A program made the position numbers and the translations under genes. The notes under the pieces are model-generated. The model was given only the letters and a program-made list of their open reading frames with translations, was not told where the DNA came from and did not search any database. Source: CAZOEL01 sp964578835 (GTDB taxonomy: Bacteria > Desulfobacterota > Syntrophobacteria > Syntrophobacterales > Syntrophobacteraceae). From it: DNA of 64,000 nucleotides. The stretch spans positions 1 to 64,000 of the forward strand of contig CAZOEL010000023.1 in the NCBI GenBank assembly GCA_964578835.1, in the 5' to 3' direction. This document shows positions 41,412-52,184 of the stretch, piece after piece. Within the stretch, counting starts at the first letter, position 1; every line of letters starts with the position of its first letter.

Positions 41412-42362
41412 ATGCAATTAGACAAAGGTTTTGGCGCGCGTATGGATAAGAAGGGAATATCTCGAAGAGATTTTATGAAGTTCTGTGGCGTGGTTTCCGC
41501 CACAATGGGGTTGGCTCCTTCTTTTGCTCCAAAAATTGCCGAGGCCCTGGCTTCGCCACAGCGCCCGCCGGTTGTGTGGCTTGCATTCGCCGAATGCACC
41601 GGTTGCGCCGAATCATTGCTAAGGACGAGTTACCCCTGGGTCGATCAATTGGTGCTGGACATCGTTTCCCTGGACTACCACGAGACTATAATGGCCGCCT
41701 CCGGACATCAGGCGGAGGATATTCTGAGCTCGACCGTGCAGAAATATCCCGGCAAATTTATCTGTATCGTGGATGGAGCGATACCAACGGCTGAAAATGG
41801 CGTCTACGGCATGATAGGCGGCAAGACGATGCTTCAAATAGCCGGTGAGGTGTGTCCGAAGGCGCTGGCGAATATCTGCATGGGGACTTGCTCCTCTTAT
41901 GGCGGCATTCCCGCCGCCGCCCCCAACCCGACGGGAGCGAAAGATCTCGAAGCGGCTCTCGGGGAAGCATTGAAGACCCCGGTGGTGAAGATTCCCGGGT
42001 GCCCTCCCAATCCGATCAACCTGGTCGGCGTGATAGTCAATTACCTGCTTTTCGGCAAGCTTCCGGATCTGGACGACAAAAAGCGACCGGTATTCGCCTA
42101 TGGGAAGACCATCCATGACACCTGTCCACGAAGATCTCACTATGAAATGGGTGAATTCGTGACCGAATTCGGATCAAAAGAGGCTCAATTGGGCTACTGT
42201 CTTTTCCAGGTGGGATGCAAGGGACCTGAGACGTACAACAACTGCTCCACAGTCAAATGGAACGATGGAACGAGCTGGCCGATACAGGCCGGTCACCCGT
42301 GCATCGGCTGCAGCGAGCCCGATTTCTGGGACAAAATGAGCCCGTTTTACAAATCTCTGTAG
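41412..42362 (+). CDS. [NiFe] hydrogenase small subunit (periplasmic, Tat-exported)
   Basis: A 316-aa group-1-type small subunit. The N-terminus carries a Tat signal (ISRRDFMKFCGVVSATMG); the mature part starts with PPVVWLAFAECTGCAESLLR (proximal cluster), then CMGTCSSYGGIPAAAPNPTG, IPGCPPNP, the distal-cluster His/Cys in HDTCPRRSHYEMGEF, and GYCLFQVGCKGPETYNNCS...AGHPCIGCSEPDFWD (medial cluster). There is no C-terminal membrane anchor. The start was chosen at the ATG after AGAGGATCTCCT; a longer frame adds no signal peptide. The large subunit gene follows. Confidence 0.95.
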   Translation: MQLDKGFGARMDKKGISRRDFMKFCGVVSATMGLAPSFAPKIAEALASPQRPPVVWLAFAECTGCAESLLRTSYPWVDQLVLDIVSLDYHETIMAASGHQAEDILSSTVQKYPGKFICIVDGAIPTAENGVYGMIGGKTMLQIAGEVCPKALANICMGTCSSYGGIPAAAPNPTGAKDLEAALGEALKTPVVKIPGCPPNPINLVGVIVNYLLFGKLPDLDDKKRPVFAYGKTIHDTCPRRSHYEMGEFVTEFGSKEAQLGYCLFQVGCKGPETYNNCSTVKWNDGTSWPIQAGHPCIGCSEPDFWDKMSPFYKSL

Positions 42363-42479
42363 TTGGCGTCAGGAATCTTTATTTCGCTCCCTGCTGGGAA
42401 AGCGCTACAGAATAGAACCTGGCGCCTGGCGAAGCGATATTCCGAATCACCGGTCTTTATAAATAGAGGAGTTGTGCAC

Positions 42480-44117
42480 ATGGCGGAAAGAATTGTTGTT
42501 GACCCGATAACTCGCATAGAGGGGCATTTACGTATAGAAGTGGAAGTAGCGGGCGGAAAAGTGACGAATGCATGGAGCACCGCAACGCTTTTTCGCGGCC
42601 TCGAGCTCATCGTGCAGGGCCGAGATCCTCGCGACGCGTGGCTCTTCACGCAACGAGCCTGCGGCGTCTGCACTTATGTTCACGCCCTCGCCTCCGTTCG
42701 TTCCGTCGACAATGCGGTCGGCGTCAATATCCCGGACAATGCTAGAATCATACGCAATTTGCTCATGGGCGCCCAGTTCCTGCACGACCATCTGGTCCAT
42801 TTCTACCATCTTCACGCGCTCGATTGGGTGGATGTCATCAGCGCGCTCAAGGCGGACCCGAAGAAAACGTCCGATCTGGCCAACCAGGTATCGCCCGCCG
42901 GCAACAGCGGCGTAAGCGATTTCAAGGAAGTTCAGGCTCGCGTGAAGAAATTTGTCGAAAGCGGCCAGCTTGGCCTTTTCGCCAACGGCTATTGGGGGCA
43001 TCCTGCTTACAAACTTTCTCCTGAAGTCAATCTGATAGCCGTTTCGCATTATCTGCAGGCGCTTCGTCAACAAGCTCGCACCGCTCGCATGCACGCCATC
43101 TTCGGAGGCAAGAATCCACACCTCCAAAGTCTGGTCGTTGGAGGCGTGACTTCGGTGGCCGATCTTACGCCGGACCGCATCGCGGAATTCAAGTACCTCT
43201 GGCAGGAAACGATGGATTTTGTCAATAACGTTTATATCCCGGACGTTGTTGCGGTGGCCTCATCCTACAAGGATTGGTCAAAGATTGGCGGGACCGCCAA
43301 CTTCCTTGCCTACGGCGAATTCCCTCAAAGTGAAAAAGAACCTGAAAGCATGGTCTTCCCACGAGGAGCCATTTTCAACCGGCAGTTCGACCAGGTTCAA
43401 TCCGTAGACCTGAACCTCATTACCGAGCACGTAAAGCACAGCTGGTATGAAGGCGAAGGGGCGCTTCATCCTTCCAAGGGAGAGACCAAGCCCAAATACG
43501 ATTCGCTCGATATGAGCAAGCGTTACAGCTGGATGAAAGCCCCGAGGTACAAAGACGCTCCGATGGAAGTCGGACCGCTTGCCCGCGTGCTGATTGCTTA
43601 CGGTAAAGGCCACGAACAAACGAAGAAAGCTGTGGACGGCCTTCTCAAAAAGCTTCAACTTCCACCACAGGCGCTCTTCTCGACTCTGGGAAGGACCGCG
43701 GCGAGGGCGCTGGAAACCCAGATCATCGGAGCGGCAATGGAAGGCTGGATAAACAACTTGGTGGATAATCTCAAGAGCGGCAACACCAAGACTTATCAGC
43801 CCTATGAAATGAAAGACGGTATGGGCGCGGGTTTGAACGATGTGCCCCGAGGGGCTCTCGGACACTGGGTGGACATCAAGGAAGGAAAAATCGCCAACTA
43901 CCAGATGGTTGTGCCTTCGACCTGGAACCTTGGACCGAGATGCGCCAAAGATCAGCCCGGTCCGCTTGAGACAGCCCTGATGGGAACGCCTGTGGCCGAT
44001 CCCAAAAAGCCGGTTGAAATCCTCCGAACAGTGCACTCCTTCGATCCGTGCATTGCTTGCGCTGTGCATGTGATAGACCCGCGCAGCAATGAAGTGTACA
44101 AGTTTAAAGTTGTCTAA
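42480..44117 (+). CDS. [NiFe] hydrogenase large subunit
   Basis: A 545-aa large subunit that binds the Ni-Fe site through RACGVCTYVHALAS (N-terminal CxxC) and DPCIACAVHV (C-terminal CxxC, both Cys, not Sec). The peptide after His in ACAVH|VIDPRSNEVYKFKVV should be removed by the protease encoded downstream. Starts MAERIVVDPITRIEGHLRIE, as usual in this family; the longer frame was rejected because AGAGGAG lies just before this ATG. Without a signal of its own it is exported with the small subunit. The layout fits a group 1 uptake-type hydrogenase of the HynAB kind. Confidence 0.96.
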   Translation: MAERIVVDPITRIEGHLRIEVEVAGGKVTNAWSTATLFRGLELIVQGRDPRDAWLFTQRACGVCTYVHALASVRSVDNAVGVNIPDNARIIRNLLMGAQFLHDHLVHFYHLHALDWVDVISALKADPKKTSDLANQVSPAGNSGVSDFKEVQARVKKFVESGQLGLFANGYWGHPAYKLSPEVNLIAVSHYLQALRQQARTARMHAIFGGKNPHLQSLVVGGVTSVADLTPDRIAEFKYLWQETMDFVNNVYIPDVVAVASSYKDWSKIGGTANFLAYGEFPQSEKEPESMVFPRGAIFNRQFDQVQSVDLNLITEHVKHSWYEGEGALHPSKGETKPKYDSLDMSKRYSWMKAPRYKDAPMEVGPLARVLIAYGKGHEQTKKAVDGLLKKLQLPPQALFSTLGRTAARALETQIIGAAMEGWINNLVDNLKSGNTKTYQPYEMKDGMGAGLNDVPRGALGHWVDIKEGKIANYQMVVPSTWNLGPRCAKDQPGPLETALMGTPVADPKKPVEILRTVHSFDPCIACAVHVIDPRSNEVYKFKVV

Positions 44118-44147
44118 GATCCTTTTATCGGATACGTATTAGCCTTG

Positions 44148-44177
44148 AGAGCCCGGTGGATGGCCTTGCCGGGCTCT
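44148..44177 (+). terminator. intercistronic hairpin after the hydrogenase large subunit
   Basis: AGAGCCCGG and CCGGGCTCT form a 9-bp stem; TGCTTATCC follows. It may be a leaky terminator that reduces expression of the protease and HypC relative to the structural subunits. Confidence 0.55.
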
Positions 44178-44295
44178 TGCTTATCCTAGGCCCTTTTCCG
44201 AAAAAGGATGGATTCGAAAAAGAGCTTTTGAAACGGCTGGGGCATTCGCGCCTGTTGCGTTGTTTGCTAAAAGCCATTGTTTGCCGAGATTGCCA

Positions 44296-44787
44296 ATGAA
44301 GAGAAAGCGCATACTGGTCCTGGGAGTCGGCAACATCCTTCTCAGGGATGAAGGCGTCGGAGTAAAAGTAATCGAGCGGCTGGAATCCCTCTACGACTTC
44401 TCGGACAATGTCGAGCTCATGGATGGCGGCGTACTGGGACTGCGGCTCCTGGATCCGATTGTCTCTTCAGATTGCGTTATCGTTGTCGATGCCGTGCAGA
44501 ACGGGCAGCCGCCCGGCTCTCTTTATCGATTTGGGGCTGAAGAGCTTGAAAAAAGAGTTACTTTCAAGAATTCTCTCCATCAACTGGATCTGGTGGAAGC
44601 TCTTGCCTATGCGGAAGTAATGGGTCACAGGCCTTCTGCGGTCATCATAGGCATAGAGCCCGCGGATATCTCCCCGTGGGGCGTCGAATTGACCGACATC
44701 GTTCAAGCCCGGTTGCCGGAAATGTGCTCCAGAGTGCTTTCCGAGGTCGAAAATTCCGGCGGCCTTTACTGGGAGAAAAAAGCATAA
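44296..44787 (+). CDS. hydrogenase maturation endopeptidase (HyaD/HybD family)
   Basis: A 163-aa protease: ILVLGVGNILLRDEGVGVKV (Ni-ligand Glu), VELMDGGVLGLRLLDPI, VIVVDAVQNGQPPGSLYRF (Asp) and SLHQLDLVEALAYAEVMG (His). It should cleave the C-terminal peptide of the large subunit encoded just upstream after nickel insertion. The start was set at MKRKRILVLG. Confidence 0.95.
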   Translation: MKRKRILVLGVGNILLRDEGVGVKVIERLESLYDFSDNVELMDGGVLGLRLLDPIVSSDCVIVVDAVQNGQPPGSLYRFGAEELEKRVTFKNSLHQLDLVEALAYAEVMGHRPSAVIIGIEPADISPWGVELTDIVQARLPEMCSRVLSEVENSGGLYWEKKA

Positions 44788-44823
44788 CATTATGGCCCTC
44801 GTTCAGAGAAAGGAAGATCCTCC

Positions 44824-45054
44824 ATGTGCTTAGCCATTCCTGCGGAAGTGATTCGCATTGAAGAGGATATGGCCACGATCAAGGTCGGAGAGGCCATTCG
44901 CAAGGCCTCGCTCATGCTTCTGCCCGAGAAGGCGGAAATCGGCGATTATCTTATCGTGCATGCCGGTTTCGCGTTACACAAAATAGATCCGGGTGAAGCC
45001 GAAGAATCATTACGGCTGTTGAGAGAGCTTGCCTCCTTTGGAGATATGGGCTGA
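44824..45054 (+). CDS. hypC: hydrogenase assembly chaperone HypC/HybG
   Basis: A 76-aa protein: MCLAIPAEVIRIEEDMATIK with the essential N-terminal Cys2, GDYLIVHAGFALHKIDPGEA and a typical C-terminal helix. It carries the Fe(CN)2CO unit to the large subunit with HypD. AAGGAAG precedes the ATG. The other hyp genes are not in this window. Confidence 0.96.
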   Translation: MCLAIPAEVIRIEEDMATIKVGEAIRKASLMLLPEKAEIGDYLIVHAGFALHKIDPGEAEESLRLLRELASFGDMG

Positions 45055-45056
45055 TC

Positions 45057-45584
45057 TCAAGGGCCTTTTTCCGTCTGAGCGCCAGCTGCTTTCTCGTTAG
45101 CCTCGATCTCGTTTTCTATTTCCTGAAACAAATAAGAGACCCTGCCTTGATTGGCCGCATCGTCATAGGTCAGGAGCAAAGTGGTGACGTTGCCGGACCA
45201 GAAATACTTTTTTTGCGCCGGATCGGGTTGATAAGGGCTCCCGTTTAGCTTCTCGAAGCTCTCCTTGAGGGCCGAAAAGCTTCCCGGTGAACGATAGTAA
45301 ACGACAGCATTGTAGAATCTGCCTTTATAGAAGCCGTAAACAATCTTGTCGATATCAACGCCTTCGAATTTCTCGGCCTCGTTTTCCCGGGTATAGAATC
45401 CGAAATGACCATCTTCCGCAAGAAGCTTCATTTCCGGAAGATCGCGGATGTTGCTTGCCCATGGGATTCCGCCGAACCCTTCAGGCGCATGCTCCATATC
45501 AGCCACATAGCTATAAATGACTACGCCTAAAGCCGCGATTCCCAATATCCATCCAAACCCCAGCGCCGCTTTTTTGTATAAAGC
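45057..45584 (-). CDS. membrane-anchored hypothetical protein
   Basis: A 175-aa protein with an N-terminal membrane helix (~residues 8-28, GFGWILGIAALGVVIYSYVA) and a periplasmic domain starting EGFGGIPWASNIRDLPEMKL, a segment found in several Deltaproteobacterial proteins of unknown role. The start was set at MALYKKAALG. Convergent with hypC, with its stop 2 nt away. No function can be given. Confidence 0.65.
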   Translation of the reverse strand, partial: ALYKKAALGFGWILGIAALGVVIYSYVADMEHAPEGFGGIPWASNIRDLPEMKLLAEDGHFGFYTRENEAEKFEGVDIDKIVYGFYKGRFYNAVVYYRSPGSFSALKESFEKLNGSPYQPDPAQKKYFWSGNVTTLLLTYDDAANQGRVSYLFQEIENEIEANEKAAGAQTEKGP

Positions 45585-45624
45585 CATATTATCCCGCCTG
45601 CTCCTTATTTCCTGCTGCACCAAT

Positions 45625-45816
45625 CTATTCTTCTTCACCGAGGTCGACTGTAAGATGCCTCTGTAAAAAGCTTAAGAGCCGCTTGCCGTCTTCGGTGGGA
45701 ATCCAACCGACTCCACCGCATTCCGGACATTCGATCATTTCGCCATGATCTTCCAGGGCAATCAATCCCCCACCCCAACACTTCCAGCATTTGACTTCAA
45801 GATCCGGTAAGCTCAT
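45625..45816 (-). CDS. small zinc-ribbon (DnaJ-type CxxCxGxG) protein
   Basis: A 63-aa protein with CWKCWGGGLI and CPECGGVGWI, the half-motifs of the DnaJ zinc-finger region. The start was set at MSLPDLEVK, since GAGAGGGT lies just upstream; the longer open frame has no signal. Its function is unknown. Confidence 0.65.
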   Translation of the reverse strand: MSLPDLEVKCWKCWGGGLIALEDHGEMIECPECGGVGWIPTEDGKRLLSFLQRHLTVDLGEEE

Positions 45817-46001
45817 ACCCTCTCTTTCGCATACGGTAAATAAGCGCTCCATATCTGAAAAATGAACCGCATAGCACAATCGAATATGCTTGAAAACAAA
45901 GAAAAGCGCCTGCAATGGGCGCCCGTGCGGTTCGCCCGCATACACAACGACGGATGATATCACAAGAGGGGAATATTGAGCCAGGAAGATCGAAGAGCGC
46001 A

Positions 46002-46036
46002 GCGCCTGCAACCGCAGCGATCCTGGTTGCGGGCGC
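46002..46036 (-). terminator. hairpin after asnS
   Basis: GCGCCTGCAACC and GGTTGCGGGCGC pair (11 of 12) just downstream of the asnS stop codon. No T run follows on the minus strand. Confidence 0.55.
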
Positions 46037-46044
46037 CTTGCGCA

Positions 46045-47445
<1,401 letters not shown>

Positions 47446-47517
47446 ATCTCCTTGAATCCTCTCCTTTCCTTTCTTCAGTATCAGGATGCATGAAACTGCA
47501 AGCTCTCCCCATGAGAA

Positions 47518-47545
47518 GACAACGGTCGGAGATCCGACCGTTGTC
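47518..47545 (-). terminator. hairpin between the DUF255 gene and asnS
   Basis: GACAACGGTCGG and CCGACCGTTGTC form a perfect 12-bp stem with loop ATCT, 8 nt after the DUF255 stop codon; the following minus-strand bases are TTCTC. Confidence 0.75.
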
Positions 47546-47553
47546 CACGAAGC

Positions 47554-49608
47554 TTATGAGATGCTTTCCGCCAACGCCTCGGGATCGGTTATGGGACGCT
47601 TGCAGGCGAAGTTCTCGCAGACATAGGCGGTCGCCTTGGAATCCAAGGGCTTCAATTCCGCTGTAAAAGCTGCGAGTGAAGACAATTTCTCCCCTTCATC
47701 GCCATCCCTTTTGAGCATCAAAACCCGGTTCGGGTAAAATTTCCTATGCAGCAGTTCGAGCATCGTGCGCGTGCTTTCCAGCTCGGGGTCTCCCACGATA
47801 ACGACCTCGGAGCTCGGTCCGAGCGCAAAGTCAAGCGCATTGAGAAATTGAGTGTAGCCTGACGGGTAATCGCCAACCATCCCTGAAAAATATCTCAGCA
47901 TGCGCTCTGCTTTGTCTTCCCACTCCGTGGCGCCGGTAATCCGGGATAGCCTGAGAAGATTTAGAAGCGCCACGGAGTTTCCTGAAGGAATGGCGCCGTC
48001 ATAGACCGGCTTATCCCGCATAATGAGTCTCTCGTTGTCTTCCGCTGTAAAGAAGAAGCCTCCATCGAGATCGTCCCAGAAGAGGTCGAGCATCTGCCGA
48101 TTTATTTTTATCGCTTCCTCGAGGAAGCGCAGCTCGAACGAGGACTCATAAAGCTCGATAAGTCCCCATCCAAAAAAAGTATAGTCCTCGAGGAATCCAA
48201 GAAATGCGGTTTCTCCATCTCTATAGCGTCTGCAAAGCCTGCCCGAATCCTGCCTGAGCGTTCGAAGCACAAAGTCTGCGGCTTTGGTCGCCGCATCGAG
48301 GTATATCTTATCGCCCAGCGCTTGATACCCTTTTGCCAGCGCCGCAATCATCAGCCCGTTCCAGGAGGTGAGGATTTTGTCATCTTTCAATGGATGAATC
48401 CTCTTTTCTCGTACGGCGAAAAGCTTCCTCTCTGCGTCAGCCAGAAGCGCGCCAACTTGGTCTGCGCCTATGCCCACCATTTTCGAAAAGACTTCAACGG
48501 ATTTCAGCACATGCGGAATGCTTTGACCATCTTCAAAGTTGCCGCCATCGGTAATGTCATAAAAGCGGCTGAACAGATCGCCTTCCTGCTCGCCAAGGAT
48601 TTCCCTGATCTCCCGTGGAGTCCAGACATAGAAGAGTCCCTCTTTACCTTCACTGTCCGCGTCCTCGGCGGAATAGAAACCGCCTTGAGGGTCGGTCATG
48701 TCTCTAAGCACATATTCGAATATTTCCCGGCAAACCTTGGCGTGTCGGCTGTTTCCGGTTAGCTGAAACGCTTCGGCGTACGCCATGGCGAGCATTGCCT
48801 GATCGTAGAGCATCTTTTCGAAGTGAGGGACGAGCCATCTTTGGTCTACCGAGTAGCGGTGAAAGCCGTACCCCACCTGATCGAATATGCCGCCGTCGCG
48901 CATGGAATCGAGGGTCTTCTCGACAATCGACAGAGCCTCCGATTCGGGATGCCTCCTGTGCCATCTCAAAAGAAAAGTAAGATGATGAGGAGTCGGAAAT
49001 TTAGGCGCCTCCCCGAAGCCGCCAAACGAATGATCGTATACTCTGTTGAGCTGGTTATAGGCTTTCCGTAGCGTCTCGATATCGAGCGCCGCCCAATCTT
49101 GGCCGCCCTTCTTCGGCTGAAGCGAGCTCGTTATCTGCTCGCTTGCAGTGAATATTTTATTTCTGTCTTTTTCCCAAAGATTGGAGAGCTGCGTGATGAT
49201 ATCGACAAATCCCGGCATCCCCAGGCGGCTTTGCTTGGGAAAGTAAGTCCCGGCGTAGAAAGGCTTTCGCTCGGGAGTCATGAACACGGACAAAGGCCAG
49301 CCTCCCTGCCCTGTCAGCGCCTGGCATACCGTCATATAGACATCATCGATATCCGGCCGTTCTTCACGGTCCACTTTGATGGAAATCATGCGCTCATTCA
49401 TGAGCCTCGCCACAGCTTCGTCTTCGAAAGACTCATGCTCCATCACATGGCACCAGTGACAGGTGGCGTAGCCTACGGACAAAAAAACGAGCTTATCCTC
49501 TTCCTTCGCCTTCCGAAAGGCTTCCTCACCCCATGGATGCCAATCGACAGGGTTTTCAGCATGCTGCAGAAGATATGGGCTTTTCTCTTTAATCAGGCGG
49601 TTTGACAT
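47554..49608 (-). CDS. DUF255 thioredoxin-fold / six-hairpin protein (YyaL, SSP411-like)
   Basis: A ~684-aa protein. The N-terminal thioredoxin-like domain (~1-180) has NRLIKEKSPYLLQHAENPVD, VFLSVGYATCHWCHVMEHES and IKVDREERPDID; the rest is an alpha/alpha barrel similar to N-acylglucosamine epimerases. CHWCH replaces the CxxC redox site, as in the family. It is widespread with no assigned substrate. The start at the second ATG has AAGGAG at the better distance. Confidence 0.92.
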   Translation of the reverse strand: MSNRLIKEKSPYLLQHAENPVDWHPWGEEAFRKAKEEDKLVFLSVGYATCHWCHVMEHESFEDEAVARLMNERMISIKVDREERPDIDDVYMTVCQALTGQGGWPLSVFMTPERKPFYAGTYFPKQSRLGMPGFVDIITQLSNLWEKDRNKIFTASEQITSSLQPKKGGQDWAALDIETLRKAYNQLNRVYDHSFGGFGEAPKFPTPHHLTFLLRWHRRHPESEALSIVEKTLDSMRDGGIFDQVGYGFHRYSVDQRWLVPHFEKMLYDQAMLAMAYAEAFQLTGNSRHAKVCREIFEYVLRDMTDPQGGFYSAEDADSEGKEGLFYVWTPREIREILGEQEGDLFSRFYDITDGGNFEDGQSIPHVLKSVEVFSKMVGIGADQVGALLADAERKLFAVREKRIHPLKDDKILTSWNGLMIAALAKGYQALGDKIYLDAATKAADFVLRTLRQDSGRLCRRYRDGETAFLGFLEDYTFFGWGLIELYESSFELRFLEEAIKINRQMLDLFWDDLDGGFFFTAEDNERLIMRDKPVYDGAIPSGNSVALLNLLRLSRITGATEWEDKAERMLRYFSGMVGDYPSGYTQFLNALDFALGPSSEVVIVGDPELESTRTMLELLHRKFYPNRVLMLKRDGDEGEKLSSLAAFTAELKPLDSKATAYVCENFACKRPITDPEALAESIS

Positions 49609-49760
49609 GGTCATCGCTCCTTTATAGGAGCCAAGATGCGGGAATGGAAGGGAGAGATGCGCGCATCTCCCCCTTTTTCGAGGGCAGAGGTTGGAATTGA
49701 AAGCAATCTTTCAATGAAGGGGGCGCTTCATCGTACTAAAAACATGAGCACCAAAATGGG

Positions 49761-49967
49761 TTAACGGGCATCGCTCGTGCCTGCCGCTCCCTCAATAGTG
49801 CATTTTGTAAAATCGATTTCCTTCTTACATGACGGACAGATATGCGGCTTGTCGAACTCGTCGGAGAAGATCTCCTTCTCCTTGCCGCATTCAGGGCACT
49901 TGCATACAAAAGAGCTCAGGTTCTTGTGTCTTTCGAGGCCAGGACAATGTGCAGGTGTTGTAGCCAT
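49761..49967 (-). CDS. small zinc-ribbon protein
   Basis: A 68-aa protein: MATTPAHCPGLERHKNLSSF, then CKCPECGKEKEIFSDEFDKP and HICPSCKKEIDFTKC. Two CxxC knuckles indicate one zinc site. Similar small proteins occur in Deltaproteobacteria without a known role. Confidence 0.75.
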   Translation of the reverse strand: MATTPAHCPGLERHKNLSSFVCKCPECGKEKEIFSDEFDKPHICPSCKKEIDFTKCTIEGAAGTSDAR

Positions 49968-50066
49968 AACTCCCCTCCCGCTTTTGGGTAAAATTATTGC
50001 TCATCTTAACCGGTCAACTGTCTGTAAAAAAGCAAACCTCAAGCATTGAATGAAGCACCCCTCTGA

Positions 50067-50252
50067 CTACTTCTCCTCTTCCACTTCCAATTTACCCTTG
50101 TGTTTGGTTCCGCAGCTTGGGCAAAGGATTTCAATTTCTTTCTCGGGCCCAATGTACTTAGCTTTAACCTCTTCAGAGGGAATGAAGGAAATATCGCCAC
50201 AGGCGCATTGAGGACATTCTCCCCTGACTATGTGTCTTTGCTTCTTTGCCAT
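50067..50252 (-). CDS. small zinc-ribbon protein
   Basis: A 61-aa protein: ECPQCACGDISFIPSEEVKA and EILCPSCGTKHKGKL carry CxxC pairs for one zinc ribbon. A ribosome binding site (GGAGG) precedes the start. Function unknown. Confidence 0.7.
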   Translation of the reverse strand: MAKKQRHIVRGECPQCACGDISFIPSEEVKAKYIGPEKEIEILCPSCGTKHKGKLEVEEEK

Positions 50253-50477
50253 TTTTCACCTCCATCAAGTTAAGGCTCTAAGAACTACATGTCATCGCTT
50301 CCTCATCAAGATCATTGCAGCCTTGCAAAAGAATCTCTTCTCTCCGGCTCTCTGATCGTTACACCATCGCCCGTATAGACGATTCTCTATTTCCTATCAT
50401 AAGCGATTGAAGGCTGTACAGCTTCTTCTTTATCAAAAAAGAACCCTTCATCAGATCATGAGGCCCCATGAATCTTC

Positions 50478-51023
50478 TCAAGTCATTGCTCCCGCTCCAT
50501 CTAATCTTGCTCTGCTCTTTTCCAGGAACCATGATTCGGGATCGGTGTAATAATATTTGAGGTCCGCCAATAGAATGAAGTGCTCGCGTTCTTCAGCGAT
50601 CATGCTCTGCAGAAACTCCCGCTCCAAGTCGTTTTGTGTTTTGACCAGGCGCTGCTCGAAAAACAGAATGCTCGCATCCTCCAGCTTCATGCCCGTTTCA
50701 ATTGCAACGACATCATCTACGCATGCTTTGGGCGCTTTGCCGTGCTCGTCGGCAATCTTTCTCAACAGCACCTTCTTGTCGTCGCTTTCGAAGTCGTGCA
50801 GCCGGCAGGTATTGGTCCAGTCTTTGCCTTGCCGTAAGGCGTCATAAAGCAACTGGAGCCGTTTCACATGTTCGTCTTCAGCTTCTTTGAGCATACGGAA
50901 AGTCTCTATTCCGACTTGATCGGGGCATGCCTTCATCGCGTCTTCATACAGAGTCTTCTTTCTTTCCTTCATTTCTACCGCGGTACAGAACATATCCAGT
51001 AGCTCGTTTGTATCGTTCGCCAT
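50478..51023 (-). CDS. rubrerythrin-like ferritin-family protein
   Basis: A 181-aa four-helix-bundle protein with two ExxH-type half sites: LKEAEDEHVKRLQLLYDALR and MIAEEREHFILLADLKYYYT, plus Glu in FCTAVEMKERKKTLYEDAMK and IETGMKLEDASILFFEQRLV. There is no rubredoxin domain. Diiron proteins of this kind usually protect anaerobes from H2O2. Its neighbours are unrelated small proteins. Confidence 0.88.
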   Translation of the reverse strand: MANDTNELLDMFCTAVEMKERKKTLYEDAMKACPDQVGIETFRMLKEAEDEHVKRLQLLYDALRQGKDWTNTCRLHDFESDDKKVLLRKIADEHGKAPKACVDDVVAIETGMKLEDASILFFEQRLVKTQNDLEREFLQSMIAEEREHFILLADLKYYYTDPESWFLEKSRARLDGAGAMT

Positions 51024-51309
51024 GCTCGTCTCTCCCGAAGTTTTAGAAATATAAGCTTGTTGAGACGCTTTTCAATCGGTTGTCATGCATCAAGTGTAAG
51101 CACGCCGATCAAATATAATCCAGTCAAGTAAAGGGTAGTTTTTGGGCGACTGGAAAGCGTGTGAGCAATTGATAGATTAAGAGCAGGCTGAAGCAAAATC
51201 AATAGCATATAGTTCTCTAATGGCTTCGCTTTTGATGTCGATCCGGATTGTCGCGCATGAGAGAGAAAAACGGTTCCTCCAAAGCAAATGCCAGGGAGGA
51301 TCAATCGAC

Positions 51310-52173
51310 CTATTCCATCGGGCAGATTCGAAACAACTTCAAATCAAAGAGCCCCTCCCACTGAGGCAGCTTCTGAGCAGGACCTTCAACCCGGACCAGC
51401 TTACGGTCAGCCAATGAGTTGATCTTCGCCCAGAGAGTGATGTCTCCCCAAAACTGCGGCGGCGTGTCAGTGGCGGACACTCGGATGAAGATCTCTTCCG
51501 GAGTATGGCAACCGGAACGTATTGCATCCAATGCGAGTTGCTCAAGGAGACCCAAACCGGCAGCTTCGTCCGGAAATTCCTGCAGCCAGCGCGTGACAGC
51601 GGCAGGAACCCGGGGTAAAGGAGCATCCTTCAAAAGAGACAATTCCATGAACATGCTCTTATCTTGCCGGGCGAAGGCTTCATCCACCTTCTCGGCGAAT
51701 TGGAATTGTGAGACTGTTACAGGCTTACGCGTGTCACAGAGCGATGCGAGCTGTTCCGGATCGAGCTGACCAAGTCCGTGAAACGGCTCGATTCCAGGAA
51801 ACGAATCCACACAGATGAGCTCGGCCCGTTCCTTTCCAAGAAGGCGTAAGCACGCAAGAATATGCGAAAGCATCGACTGATCGAACAGACATGCATCGAA
51901 CCATAGGACCTGTAGCTCGTAATCATTGGCGGCTTCAAGTCTCTGGTATTGTGTTTTAAGCGTCTTGAGGATATGTTCAGCACTCAATCCGCCACCCGTG
52001 AGTCGCTCAAGAAATCGCGCCCGTAAACGGAGTGTTTGCTCATCCGGCCAACCCGGCTCTCGGGGACCATCGTAGAGAACATCATGCCATATCAGTATTT
52101 CCCCGGGAATGCCGGATTGCGCAAGAGCGCTTCCGGCAATGTCGCCGCTCGTGATATGGAGTATCGAGCTCAT
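51310..52173 (-). CDS. DUF1835 domain-containing protein
   Basis: A 287-aa protein whose N-terminus (ILHITSGDIAGSALAQSGIP ... ILIWHDVLYDGPREPGWPDE) marks the DUF1835 family; the C-terminal half is helical (DUF3658-like winged helix, GDITLWAKINSLADRKLVRV). Function unknown. The gene follows the RND efflux operon on the same strand, 11 nt after the outer-membrane factor stop codon. Confidence 0.85.
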   Translation of the reverse strand: MSSILHITSGDIAGSALAQSGIPGEILIWHDVLYDGPREPGWPDEQTLRLRARFLERLTGGGLSAEHILKTLKTQYQRLEAANDYELQVLWFDACLFDQSMLSHILACLRLLGKERAELICVDSFPGIEPFHGLGQLDPEQLASLCDTRKPVTVSQFQFAEKVDEAFARQDKSMFMELSLLKDAPLPRVPAAVTRWLQEFPDEAAGLGLLEQLALDAIRSGCHTPEEIFIRVSATDTPPQFWGDITLWAKINSLADRKLVRVEGPAQKLPQWEGLFDLKLFRICPME

Positions 52174-52184
52174 AGATCTTTCAC

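Noticed and set aside
42363..44117. Selenocysteine in the [NiFe] hydrogenase large subunit
   Set aside because: The C-terminal motif reads DPCIACAVH with ordinary Cys codons, so it is a standard [NiFe], not [NiFeSe], enzyme.
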